64,000 bases of DNA from NCBI RefSeq assembly GCF_014199625.1, contig NZ_JACHNY010000002.1, positions 310,001 through 374,000 on the forward strand, read 5' to 3'. The DNA is from Sphingomonas abaci (GTDB lineage: Bacteria; Pseudomonadota; Alphaproteobacteria; Sphingomonadales; Sphingomonadaceae). The notes beneath the pieces are model-generated. The model was given only the letters and a program-made list of their open reading frames with translations, was not told the DNA's origin and ran no database searches. Position numbers and translations under genes: made by a program. The stretch's first letter is position 1. The number at the start of each line of letters is the position of its first letter. Positions 1 to 7,030 of this stretch are shown piece after piece.

Positions 1-102
1 GCCTCGCCGGGCCAGCATGGCGAGGCGGATGTCTGGACCTACGGCGCCGACGGCAAGGAAGGCGGCGAGGGGATCAATGCCGACATCGGCAGCTGGCAGT
101 AA
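1..102 (+). CDS. gspG: Type II secretion major pseudopilin GspG, C-terminal end
   Basis: Only the last 33 codons are in the window, in frame from base 1 to the TAA at 100-102. They read ...YGADGKEGGEGINADIGSW, the Asp/Gly-rich calcium-binding C-terminus typical of the major pseudopilin GspG. GspG subunits form the shaft of the pseudopilus in the inner membrane and periplasm, which pushes folded exoproteins through the GspD secretin. The following genes gspH, I, J, K, L, M and N are in the usual order on the same strand, which supports the call. The 5' end lies outside the window. Confidence 0.9.
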   Translation, partial: ASPGQHGEADVWTYGADGKEGGEGINADIGSWQ

Positions 103-144
103 GCCGGACCTTTGTGAAACCGGAGATTTTCCTACCACTACGCT

Positions 145-235
145 CCACCCCGGCGGAGGCCGGGGTCCAGTTGCGGAGCGATGGCGACGGTGAACTAACG
201 TCTCCCAACTGGATCCCAGCCGTCGCCGGGATGGT
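145..235 (+). repeat. REP/BIME-like palindromic repeat, copy A
   Basis: This 91-bp element matches 1191-1281 without gaps (about 78 of 91 positions by eye). It is built of nested inverted repeats: a GC hairpin CCCCGGCggagGCCGGGG at its left end, a long-range pair TCCAGTTG/CAACTGGA, and a second hairpin around GGATCCCAGCCGTCGCCGGGA. The whole can fold as a three-stem structure typical of bacterial REP/BIME elements. It lies directly after gspG, inside the reading frame that runs into gspH. No transposase or RAYT gene is seen in the window. Confidence 0.8.
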
Positions 236-280
236 CCCGGGGCCTGGGCAGCGGACACGAACGAAATCTTCCGGCGAACA

Positions 281-342
281 CGGTTTCACGCCGGTGAGGC
301 GTTCCGCTGAACACGGCTTCACGCTGGTCGAACTGATGATCG
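281..342 (+). repeat. Second shared module, copy A, covering the GspH prepilin motif
   Basis: This 62-bp stretch matches 1313-1374 in gspJ at about 54 of 62 positions. It encodes GFTPVRRSAEHGFTLVEL in gspH and GFTPARRSAEHGFTLVEV in gspJ. Its 3' half is the conserved pseudopilin cleavage motif and could be similar by protein conservation alone, but the 5' half is not part of the family motif. In copy A a 20-bp part (276-295) recurs 33 bp later (309-328) with two mismatches, a tandem duplication of 11 codons. Confidence 0.7.
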
Positions 343-749
343 TCGTCACCATCATCGGCCTGTCCGCGGCGGTCGTGGCGTTCGTCATGCCCGATCCGCG
401 CGGCCGCGTGCTGGACGAGGGGTTGCGGCTCGCCGCGCGGACCAAGGCGGCGCGCAACCTGGCGATCGTCCAGTCGCAGCCGATCAGCCTGTGGGTGACG
501 AGCGGCGGCTATGGTTTCGACCGGCGGGTTGCGGGCGCCTGGACGCCCGTCGCCGACAAGCCGCTGCGCGTCGAACGCTGGGCGGACGGAACGCGCGCTT
601 CGCTGGTGGAGGGGCAGGGGCGGCTGCGCGTTACCTTCGATCCGACCGGGGTCGCGGATCGCAATGCCGATATCCGCCTGAGCCGCGACGGCAACGACGC
701 CCTGGTTCGGATCGGCGCGGATGGCGAGGTGCGCGCCGATGCCCAGTGA
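294..749 (+). CDS. gspH: Type II secretion minor pseudopilin GspH
   Basis: Minor pseudopilin at the tip of the type II secretion pseudopilus. The hydrophobic segment FTLVELMIVVTIIGL follows a Gly, giving the G|FTxxE prepilin-peptidase site. The start is uncertain. The GTG at 294 is chosen because it gives an 8-residue basic leader, MRRSAEHG, a normal length. The frame is open upstream to a GTG at 114 and has an ATG at 231, giving leaders of 68 and 29 residues that would translate repeat copy A. None of the three has a convincing ribosome binding site. The gene overlaps gspI by 11 bases. The C-terminal half is a typical GspH beta-rich domain without recognisable catalytic residues. Confidence 0.82.
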   Translation: MRRSAEHGFTLVELMIVVTIIGLSAAVVAFVMPDPRGRVLDEGLRLAARTKAARNLAIVQSQPISLWVTSGGYGFDRRVAGAWTPVADKPLRVERWADGTRASLVEGQGRLRVTFDPTGVADRNADIRLSRDGNDALVRIGADGEVRADAQ

Positions 750-1137
750 CCGACCGGCCGAGCGCGGCTTCACGCTCATCGAGATCATGGTCGCGCTGGC
801 GGTGTTCAGCCTCGCGGCGCTCGCGCTCGTCCGGCTGGAGGGCGCGACGGTGCGCGGAGTGGCGCTGATCGACGAGACGCTGGCGGCGCAGATGGTCGCG
901 CATAATGTCGCGCTCGATGCCTATACCGATGCGCAGCCGCCCGAGCCCGGCCGCGCCGAGGGCGGCGAGGTCAATGGCGGCCGCAACTGGCGCTGGACGC
1001 GGCAGATCACGCCGCTGGGCGACCGGCAGGTGGTGCGGATCGACGTGGTGGTGCAAAATGTCCGGGGTCAGGTGCTCGGCCGGATGACGATGATCCGGCC
1101 GCCCAGTCCCGCCGCCGCAGTGGCGGTCGCGACATGA
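739..1137 (+). CDS. gspI: Type II secretion minor pseudopilin GspI
   Basis: A 132-residue minor pseudopilin. The leader MPSDRPAERG is followed by FTLIEIMVALAVFSLAALAL, a classical prepilin-peptidase site and transmembrane helix with Glu at +5. The ATG at 739 is preferred over the in-frame ATG at 721 because it gives the usual 10-residue leader. It overlaps the end of gspH by 11 bases and its TGA overlaps the ATG of gspJ (ATGA), so translation is probably coupled. GspI is known to form the tip complex with GspJ and GspK. Unlike gspH and gspJ, this gene has no repeat insertion. Confidence 0.9.
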   Translation: MPSDRPAERGFTLIEIMVALAVFSLAALALVRLEGATVRGVALIDETLAAQMVAHNVALDAYTDAQPPEPGRAEGGEVNGGRNWRWTRQITPLGDRQVVRIDVVVQNVRGQVLGRMTMIRPPSPAAAVAVAT

Positions 1138-2033
1138 CGGGCGCGGAGCAGGCGGGTCGGTCGCAAGGCCCCGGTCTCGATCATCACGCCCCACCCCGGC
1201 GGAGGCCGGGGCCCAGTTGCGGAGCGACAGCGATAGCGCATCAGCGTCGCCCAACTGGATCCCGGCCCTCGCCGGGATGGTATGGTGGACGTGGTGAAGC
1301 TTGTCGGTCCGCCGGCTTCACGCCCGCAAGGCGTTCCGCCGAACACGGCTTCACTCTGGTCGAGGTGATGATCGCGTTGCTGATCTTCGCCATGATCGCC
1401 TCGGCGGGCGTCGCGATCCTGTCGTTCAGCATCCGGGCGCAGGCGGCGACGGGGGCGCGGCTCGACGACCAGGCGGCATTGGCGCGTACCGTCTCCGCAT
1501 TGACCGCCGACCTGGCCCAGACCACCCCGCGCGGCGCCCGCGACGAGGCTGGACGGCTGCGCCCGGCCTTTGTCGGCGAGCCTGGCGAGCTGCTGTTCAC
1601 GCGGGGCGGCTGGACCAATCTGGATGCCGCCGCCCGGCCCAATCTGCAGAAGGTGCTGTGGCGGCTGTCGGGCCAGACGCTGGTGCGGATCGGCTATCCC
1701 GAGGTCGACGGCGCGCAGCCGCTGGCGCAGACGCCGATGCTCGACCGGGTGACCGGCATGACCATCCGCTATCGCTATGCCGGCGCGTGGAGCGACCGCT
1801 GGGACGGGGCGGGCGGAATCGCCTTGCCCCAGGCGCTGGAGTTGCGCCTGACCCGCGCCGACGGCACGCATTGGCGGATGATGGCGCTGGTCGGCACCGG
1901 GTTCGGGCCCGGCGGCGTTCGCGCGCCGGGCCCCAAAGGCAGCACGTCGGAGGGCGCTCCGAGCACGCCACCCTCGCTGCCGCGGGGACAGCCCGTGCCC
2001 GAAGCGCCCTTGGGAGGCCAGGCTGGTGTCTGA
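1134..2033 (+). CDS. gspJ: Type II secretion minor pseudopilin GspJ with an extended leader
   Basis: A 299-residue minor pseudopilin. The ATG at 1134 overlaps the gspI stop (ATGA) and is the only ATG, GTG or TTG in frame before the prepilin motif, so the protein must begin there unless a rare start is used. This gives a leader of 72 residues before G|FTLVEVMIALLIFAMIASAGVA, far longer than the usual 5-20. Nearly all of the extra length comes from the inserted 91-bp repeat (1191-1281) and the second module (1313-1374), both read through without a stop. The rest is a normal GspJ domain with a Pro/Gly-rich C-terminal tail. The gene overlaps gspK by 8 bases. Confidence 0.88.
   Translation: MTGAEQAGRSQGPGLDHHAPPRRRPGPSCGATAIAHQRRPTGSRPSPGWYGGRGEACRSAGFTPARRSAEHGFTLVEVMIALLIFAMIASAGVAILSFSIRAQAATGARLDDQAALARTVSALTADLAQTTPRGARDEAGRLRPAFVGEPGELLFTRGGWTNLDAAARPNLQKVLWRLSGQTLVRIGYPEVDGAQPLAQTPMLDRVTGMTIRYRYAGAWSDRWDGAGGIALPQALELRLTRADGTHWRMMALVGTGFGPGGVRAPGPKGSTSEGAPSTPPSLPRGQPVPEAPLGGQAGV
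1191..1281 (+). repeat. REP/BIME-like palindromic repeat, copy B
   Basis: Same length (91 bp) and the same nested inverted repeats as copy A at 145-235. The left hairpin CCCCGGCggagGCCGGGG is identical in both; the pair CCAGTTG/CAACTGG and the right hairpin ATCCCGGCcctcGCCGGGAT are both present. Most differences lie in the loop between the CCAGTTG arms, as expected for a folded element under compensatory drift. It lies inside the reading frame of gspJ. Confidence 0.8.
1313..1374 (+). repeat. Second shared module, copy B, covering the GspJ prepilin motif
   Basis: Partner of 281-342. It lies 31 bp after repeat copy B, whereas in gspH the spacing after copy A is 45 bp. It encodes GFTPARRSAEHGFTLVEV. 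The codon matching the GTG proposed as gspH start is GCA here, so it cannot serve as a start for gspJ. Confidence 0.65.
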
Positions 2034-3003
2034 GCGTCATGGCGAACGCGGCGCGGCGCTGCTCACCGTGCTGATGCTGGTCGCGGTGGTGGCGGTCATG
2101 GCGGGTGCGGCGCTGGAGAAGCTGCGCCTGTCGACGCGGCTCGCCGCCAACGCCGCCGCCGCAGACCAGGCGCGCGCCTATGCGGTGGCGGCGGAGGCGA
2201 TGGCGACGGTGCGGCTGGGCGATCTGCTGACCAGGAGCGAGGGACGCGTGACGCTGCTTGGCGATTGGAGCGACCGGCCGTTCCCGCTGCCGCTGCCTGG
2301 CGGCGGGCTGGCCGTGGCGCGCGTCGTGGATGGCGGCAATTGTTTCAACCTCAATGGGCTGGCCACCTCGGCCGGTGCGCCCGGCCTCTACCAGACCGCC
2401 GGATTGCAGCGCATCCAGTTCGCGCGGCTGATGCGGCTGCTCGGCATTTCGGGCCAGTCCGCCGACCAGATCGCGGCCAGCGCCGCCGACTGGATCGACA
2501 GCGACCAGGACCAGCAGCCCGGCGGCGCGGAAGATCCTTTCTACACCGGGCAGCAAACCGGTTATCGCACCGCCGGCACGCTGATGGCCGACGTCAGCGA
2601 GCTGCGCGCGGTGGCGGGGATGACGCCGGACATCTATGCGCGGCTGAAGCCGTGGGTCTGCGCGCTGCCGGTGGCGGAGCCGAGCCGGATCAACGTCAAC
2701 ACGCTGCTGCCGGAACAGGCGCCGCTGCTCGCCATGCTGGCGCCCGACGGCACCCAGTCCGTCGACTCGGTCCGCGCGCTGCTGCTGCGCCGCCCGCCCC
2801 AGGGCTGGTCGGACGCGCTAGACCTGTGGAAAGGGGCGACGACGCCCAGCGACGCGGCGGCGCAGACGGCGGCGACCACCGCTTGGTTCCGAATGACGGT
2901 GGACGTGACGGTGCCGGGCGCGCAACTACAGGAACGTGCGTTGATCGACGCATCGAGGCTGCCAGTGCGCCTCGTCGCGCGACAATGGGGGGAAGATACG
3001 TGA
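2026..3003 (+). CDS. gspK: Type II secretion minor pseudopilin GspK
   Basis: A 325-residue protein starting at GTG 2026, overlapping the end of gspJ by 8 bases. The N-terminus MSERHGERGAALLTVLML is the GspK form of the prepilin motif, with Gly-Ala-Ala-Leu-Leu-Thr after the Arg and no Glu at +5, which is characteristic of GspK. The body contains the SAM-like region with FNLNGLAT and the later INVNTLLPEQAP, where NxNT is a GspK hallmark. GspK caps the pseudopilus and interacts with GspI and GspJ. Its TGA overlaps the GTG start of gspL. Confidence 0.9.
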   Translation: MSERHGERGAALLTVLMLVAVVAVMAGAALEKLRLSTRLAANAAAADQARAYAVAAEAMATVRLGDLLTRSEGRVTLLGDWSDRPFPLPLPGGGLAVARVVDGGNCFNLNGLATSAGAPGLYQTAGLQRIQFARLMRLLGISGQSADQIAASAADWIDSDQDQQPGGAEDPFYTGQQTGYRTAGTLMADVSELRAVAGMTPDIYARLKPWVCALPVAEPSRINVNTLLPEQAPLLAMLAPDGTQSVDSVRALLLRRPPQGWSDALDLWKGATTPSDAAAQTAATTAWFRMTVDVTVPGAQLQERALIDASRLPVRLVARQWGEDT

Positions 3004-4073
3004 CGACCTTGTTATTCCTGCCCAGCGGCGAGGCCGGCTTCCGCTGGATGCGGTTCGGCGACGCCGGGCTGATGGCCCGGGGGGACGGCGTGCCGCTGGA
3101 GCCGGACCCGATCGTCGCGGTCGCGCCGGCCGAAGCGGTGACCCTTCACTGGGCCGAACTGCCCGCCCGCTCGCCCGCGCAGGCGGTGGCGGCGGCGCGC
3201 CTGCTGGCGGCGGAGGCGAGCGCGGCGCCGCCGGGCGAACTCCATGTCGCGGTGGGCGACGAGGGCGGCGGCGAACGTCCGATCGGCGTGGTCGCCATGG
3301 AGACGATGCGCGCCTGGCTGAACCAGCTCGCCGCCGCCGGGGTCGACCCGGTCGCGCTGGTGCCGGCACCGATGCTCCTGCCGCGCCCCGACGAGGGCTA
3401 TGTCCGCGCCGAACTGGCGGGTCAGGCGGTGGTGCGTGGCCGGACCAGCGGGTTCGCCGACGAGGCACGGCTGACCGAGCTAGTGACCGGTGGCGAGCCG
3501 CCCGCGACGGTCGAGCGCCAGGTGCTGGATGCAGCGCTGTTCGACGCCACCGCCGCCCCCGCGCTCGATCTGCGCCAGGGCACGTTCGCGCGGCGACGCG
3601 CCTTCACGATCGACTGGCGGCTGGTGCGGCGGCTGGCGGCGCTGGGCGCGGCGATCCTGGGGGTCAGCTTCGCCATATCGCTGGTCCGCGTCGCCAAGTA
3701 TAGCTTCGCCGCGGATCGACTGGAGGCGCAGGCCGATGCGCTCGCCGCCACCGCCCTGCCGCGCGGCGAGACGGTGACCGATCCCGACCGGCAGCTCGCC
3801 GAGCGGTCGGGCCGGGTGATCGGGCCCGGCCTGGGCTTCACCACCACCACCGCGGCGGCCTTTGCCGCGATCCGCAGCGTGCCGGGGAGCGAAGTGACGG
3901 GCATGGATTTCACGGCCAATGGCGATCTGCGGCTGTCGGTCGCGGTCGAGCGCGAGGCGCTGGCGACCGACCTGAAGCGGGCGCTGGAACGCGCCGGCTT
4001 CGCGGTGCAGGCCAGCGTCTTCCAGTCCGCTAATGGTCGGATCACCGGCGAACTGACGGTGAGTGGCCGATGA
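3000..4073 (+). CDS. gspL: Type II secretion inner-membrane protein GspL
   Basis: A 357-residue bitopic protein. The start is the GTG at 3000, which overlaps the gspK stop (GTGA); the frame is open much further upstream, but that part is antiparallel coding noise inside gspK. The N-terminal part is the cytoplasmic actin-like domain, followed by a membrane helix (LAALGAAILGVSFAISLV, about residues 214-231) and a periplasmic ferredoxin-like domain. GspL is known to link the GspE ATPase to the inner-membrane platform with GspM, which follows. The stop overlaps the ATG of gspM. Confidence 0.85.
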   Translation: MTTLLFLPSGEAGFRWMRFGDAGLMARGDGVPLEPDPIVAVAPAEAVTLHWAELPARSPAQAVAAARLLAAEASAAPPGELHVAVGDEGGGERPIGVVAMETMRAWLNQLAAAGVDPVALVPAPMLLPRPDEGYVRAELAGQAVVRGRTSGFADEARLTELVTGGEPPATVERQVLDAALFDATAAPALDLRQGTFARRRAFTIDWRLVRRLAALGAAILGVSFAISLVRVAKYSFAADRLEAQADALAATALPRGETVTDPDRQLAERSGRVIGPGLGFTTTTAAAFAAIRSVPGSEVTGMDFTANGDLRLSVAVEREALATDLKRALERAGFAVQASVFQSANGRITGELTVSGR

Positions 4074-4537
4074 GCGCGCTTCGACACTGGTTCCAGGGCC
4101 GCTCCAAGCGCGAGCAGAGGCTGTTGCTGGTCATGGTCGCGCTAGCGGTCGTGACGATCCTGTGGGGGTTGGTGATCCGCCCGCTGTCGGACGTGATGGC
4201 CGGCGCGCGCGAGCGTCACGCGGCGGCGGTGATCCGGCTGGGTGAGACGCGCGCGGTGGTCGATGCGCTGGGCGCGGCGCGCAAGGTGCCGCCTTTGACC
4301 GGATCGCTGGCGGACGTGATCCGCGCACAGGCGGAGACGGCAGGCTTTCCGCTCGCCAGCCTGGAGCCGGAAGGAGACGGCGTGCGCGTATCGATCACCT
4401 CGGCGCGGGCGGCGGCGCTGACGGCCTGGCTGGCGCGGCTGGAGCGGGCGGGGATCGTCGTCGAGGGCGCGACGCTGAGCGACAATGGCGACCGCACCGT
4501 TTCGGCGCGGCTGTTGCTGCGGGGGCGGGCGGCATGA
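4070..4537 (+). CDS. gspM: Type II secretion inner-membrane protein GspM
   Basis: A 155-residue protein with a short cytoplasmic N-terminus (SALRHWFQGRSKREQR), one membrane helix (LLLVMVALAVVTILWGLVI) and a small periplasmic domain, the standard GspM layout. GspM partners GspL in the assembly platform. It overlaps gspL and gspN by ATGA-type junctions, so gspK to gspN are probably translated as one coupled set. Confidence 0.88.
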   Translation: MSALRHWFQGRSKREQRLLLVMVALAVVTILWGLVIRPLSDVMAGARERHAAAVIRLGETRAVVDALGAARKVPPLTGSLADVIRAQAETAGFPLASLEPEGDGVRVSITSARAAALTAWLARLERAGIVVEGATLSDNGDRTVSARLLLRGRAA

Positions 4538-5259
4538 GGCGGATTCGCCTGACCACCGGGCCGGCGGCGCTCTTCGGCGCGATGATGCTGGTCGCGCTGA
4601 TCGTCTTCCTGCCGATGCGCGCGGTGCTGGGCTGGGCCGCGGCCGGTCGGCAGGGTCTGGTGGCGCGTGAGGTCGAAGGCAGCGTGTGGGACGCCCGATT
4701 ACGCGATGCCAGCATCGGGCAATTGCCGATCGGCGATGTCGATGCGCGCCTGTCGCCGCTGGGGCTGCTGACCGGCCGCGCGGTGCTGCTGCTGGAGCGC
4801 GAGGGCGCGGCCGGTATTCCGCCGCTGTCGGCCCGCGCCTTTGTCAGCCGGCATGGCATGGGGGTCGAGAACGTGACCGCGCGGATCGGCGCGGGCGCGC
4901 TGTTCCAGCCTTTGCCGGTCGCCTTTCTCGACCTGGCCGACGTCACCATCCGCTTCCGCGACGACCAGTGCAGCGAGGCGCAGGGCCGCGTCACCGCGAC
5001 GCTGGCGGGCGACGTGGCGGGCGTCGGCCTGCCACCCTCGGTCAGCGGCGATGCGCGCTGCGATGCCGGCGCGCTGCTCCTGCCGCTCACCGGTGCGGCG
5101 GGCACCGAGGGCATCACCCTGCGAATCACCGGCGATGGCCGATACCGGGCGGAATTGGTGATGCAGGGCGGCGACCCGGCCACGATCGCACGGTTGCAAG
5201 CCGCCGGTTTCGTCGCTGGACCACGCGGTTATCAACTTTCTGTCGAGGGACGCTTCTGA
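4534..5259 (+). CDS. gspN: Type II secretion protein GspN
   Basis: A 241-residue protein with one N-terminal membrane segment (ALFGAMMLVALIVFLPM) and an extended periplasmic beta-rich domain beginning with the family-typical GLVAREVEGSVWDARL. GspN is an accessory, not universally conserved subunit of type II secretion systems. It is the last gene of the operon; the tRNA-His begins 48 bases downstream. No strong terminator is seen between them. Confidence 0.85.
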   Translation: MRRIRLTTGPAALFGAMMLVALIVFLPMRAVLGWAAAGRQGLVAREVEGSVWDARLRDASIGQLPIGDVDARLSPLGLLTGRAVLLLEREGAAGIPPLSARAFVSRHGMGVENVTARIGAGALFQPLPVAFLDLADVTIRFRDDQCSEAQGRVTATLAGDVAGVGLPPSVSGDARCDAGALLLPLTGAAGTEGITLRITGDGRYRAELVMQGGDPATIARLQAAGFVAGPRGYQLSVEGRF

Positions 5260-5307
5260 TCCGCTTGACGGGCCGGCGATCACCCCTTATCGGCCCAACT
5301 CCTTCGC

Positions 5308-5385
5308 GGCGACCGTAGTTCAATTGGTTAGAGCGCCGGCTTGTGATGCCGGAAGTTGCGGGTTCAAGTCCCGTCGGTCGCCCCA
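5308..5385 (+). tRNA. tRNA-His (anticodon GTG)
   Basis: A complete cloverleaf can be drawn: acceptor stem GCGACCG/CGGTCGC (5309-5315 with 5375-5381), anticodon stem CCGGC/GCCGG with loop TTGTGAT (anticodon GTG at 5343-5345), and a T arm with GGGTTCAAGTCCC. The CCA end is encoded at 5383-5385. The base before the acceptor stem is G (5308) and the discriminator base is C (5382), giving the G-1:C73 pair that histidyl-tRNA synthetase normally requires; the start is therefore placed at 5308. Confidence 0.96.
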
Positions 5386-5416
5386 CTTTCTTCCAGACAT
5401 CGCTGAGAGGCTGCTC

Positions 5417-6469
5417 ATGACCAGCAATTGGGGTTTTCCCGATTTCGACGACCATGAGGGCATCCATCTCTTTACCGACCCGGCTTCGGGGCTGAAGGCG
5501 GTCGTCGCGATCCATTCCACCAAGCTGGGCCCTGCGGCGGGCGGCGTTCGCTTCTGGCATTACGCCGATAGCGACCGGGCGATCACCGACGCGCTGCGCC
5601 TGTCGCGCGGCATGAGCTTCAAGAACGCGATGGCGGGGCTGGAGCTCGGCGGCGGCAAGGGTGTCGTGCTGGCGCCGGAGCCGGGCGCGGTCATCACCAC
5701 CGAACAGCTGGAGGCGTTCGGCCGTGCGGTCGAATCGCTCGGCGGCCGTTATGTGACCGCCGAGGATGTCGGCATGTCCGAAGCGCGGATGAAGGTGATC
5801 GCCGGCCAGACGCGCTATGTCTCCGGCCTGCCCGTCGCCAGCGGCGCGGCGGGCGGCGATCCTGGCCCTTATACGGCGCACGGCGTCTATCTGGGGGTGG
5901 TCGCGGCGGCGAAGCGCGGGCTGGGCGCGACCGACATGAAGGGCGTGCGCGTCGCGGTGCAGGGACTGGGCTCGGTCGGCGGGGGCCTGGCCCGTCTGCT
6001 GGCGCGTGATGGCGCGGTGCTGACGCTGGCCGATGTGGATGCCGCGCGCGCCGAGGCGATGGCGGCGGAGCTGGGCGCGACCGTGGTGCCGGCCGAGTCG
6101 ATCCTGACCCAGGATGTCGATCTCGTCAGCCCCAATGCGTTGGGCGCGGTGCTGACCGAGACGAGCATCTCGCAAATCCGCGCCAAGGTGATCGCGGGCG
6201 GCGCGAACAACCAGCTGGCGGTCCGCGAGGATGGCCAGCGCGTCCATGATCGTGGCATCCTCTACGCGCCGGATTACGTCATCAACGCCGGCGGCATCAT
6301 CAATGTCGGCCTGGAATATCTGGGCCATGGCGACGAGGCCGAGGTGATGGCGCGCATCGCCCGCATCCCCGAGCGGCTGGAGCAGGTCTGGACCGAGAGC
6401 GCGGCAAGCGGCGCCCCGGCGTCCGAGGTTGCCGACCGGATCGCCCGAGGGCTGATCGGCCGCGCTTGA
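5417..6469 (+). CDS. Leu/Phe/Val-type amino-acid dehydrogenase
   Basis: A 350-residue member of the Glu/Leu/Phe/Val dehydrogenase family, which reversibly deaminates an L-amino acid to its 2-oxoacid with NAD+. Visible motifs are the glycine-rich substrate site with the catalytic lysine (SFKNAMAGLELGGGKGVV), the catalytic Asp region (TAEDVGMS), and the Rossmann motif GLGSVGGGLA. The later Asn-rich signature GGANNQL is also present. The ATG at 5417 is chosen because it follows AGAGG and gives the family length; the frame is open back across the tRNA. Whether leucine, valine or phenylalanine is preferred cannot be read from sequence. It stands alone, just after the tRNA. Confidence 0.88.
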   Translation: MTSNWGFPDFDDHEGIHLFTDPASGLKAVVAIHSTKLGPAAGGVRFWHYADSDRAITDALRLSRGMSFKNAMAGLELGGGKGVVLAPEPGAVITTEQLEAFGRAVESLGGRYVTAEDVGMSEARMKVIAGQTRYVSGLPVASGAAGGDPGPYTAHGVYLGVVAAAKRGLGATDMKGVRVAVQGLGSVGGGLARLLARDGAVLTLADVDAARAEAMAAELGATVVPAESILTQDVDLVSPNALGAVLTETSISQIRAKVIAGGANNQLAVREDGQRVHDRGILYAPDYVINAGGIINVGLEYLGHGDEAEVMARIARIPERLEQVWTESAASGAPASEVADRIARGLIGRA

Positions 6470-6484
6470 TCCGGTCGATCTGAA

Positions 6485-6512
6485 CCGTCAGGATTTCGTC
6501 CAATCCTGACGG
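6485..6512 (+). terminator. Perfect 11-bp inverted repeat after the dehydrogenase gene
   Basis: CCGTCAGGATT (6485-6495) and AATCCTGACGG (6502-6512) are perfect arms around the 6-base loop TCGTCC. The position, 15 bases after the dehydrogenase stop, suits transcription termination. No U-run follows, only GAAAGATAATT, so it could instead be an operator for the MarR promoter that begins at once downstream. Confidence 0.45.
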
Positions 6513-6516
6513 GAAA

Positions 6517-6552
6517 GATAATTGACTGCCGAGGCAACCTTTGCCACGGCAA
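6517..6552 (+). promoter_or_regulatory. Promoter and twin-palindrome operator of the efflux operon
   Basis: GATAAT at 6517-6522 is a good -10 hexamer. It is followed by two short palindromes: TGCCGAGGCA (6527-6536) and TTGCCACGGCAA (6541-6552). Their centres are 15 bp apart, and the second ends four bases before the MarR start codon at 6557. MarR-family repressors bind such TTGC-type inverted repeats, so autoregulation is likely. No clear -35 hexamer is seen, and the short leader leaves little room for a ribosome binding site. Confidence 0.55.
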
Positions 6553-6556
6553 CCGC

Positions 6557-7030
6557 ATGAACCTGTACGATGATGATGAGTCGTTTCGGCCGAACAACTC
6601 GATCGGCTATCTGATCCGGCGCATCCATGTGATGGGCGCGCAGCTGATCGAGCCGATCTTCGCGCGCGAGGGGATCACCGGCACGCAATGGTCGTCGCTG
6701 GCGATGATCCTGCTGACCGAGGCCAATACCTGCGTCGCGCTGGCGCGGGACATGGGCTATGACAAGGGCGCGATGACCCGCGTCGTCGACCAGCTCGAGG
6801 AGCGCGGTCTGCTGCGCCGCGCGCGCGACGAAGGCGACCGGCGCCAGATCAACCTGACGCTGACCGACGAGGGGCGCGCCATCGCGCTGCGTTGCAAGCG
6901 CCAGGTGCAGCTTTGCTGGAACGCGGCGCTCGCCGACTGGGACCGCGAGGAGCTCGACCGGCTGATCGGCGGGTTGCAGCGGCTGAAGACGACGTTCGAG
7001 ACCGCGGTGAATGAGGGAGGCTGCGCATGA
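6557..7030 (+). CDS. MarR-family transcriptional regulator of the efflux operon
   Basis: A 157-residue winged-helix regulator. The central region has the typical MarR order: recognition helix region (ARDMGYDKGAMTRVVDQLEERGLL), then the wing with RRARDEGDRRQINLTLTDEG, which matches the family DxRxxxxxLT signature. Helices at both ends would form the dimer. It is first in a four-gene operon with an outer-membrane channel, a membrane-fusion protein and an MFS pump; its stop overlaps the next start (ATGA). By analogy with EmrR-type regulators it probably represses the operon until a toxic ligand binds. Confidence 0.9.
   Translation: MNLYDDDESFRPNNSIGYLIRRIHVMGAQLIEPIFAREGITGTQWSSLAMILLTEANTCVALARDMGYDKGAMTRVVDQLEERGLLRRARDEGDRRQINLTLTDEGRAIALRCKRQVQLCWNAALADWDREELDRLIGGLQRLKTTFETAVNEGGCA

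Noticed and set aside
145..1281. Reading the repeated 91-bp units as a CRISPR array or IS ends
   Set aside because: Only two copies about 1 kb apart with no regular spacers, no cas genes and no transposase; nested palindromes fit REP/BIME elements.
2265..2999. Long open frame joined to the start of gspL
   Set aside because: It lies entirely inside gspK in another frame and its translation is Arg/Ala/Gly noise; gspL begins at the GTG overlapping the gspK stop.
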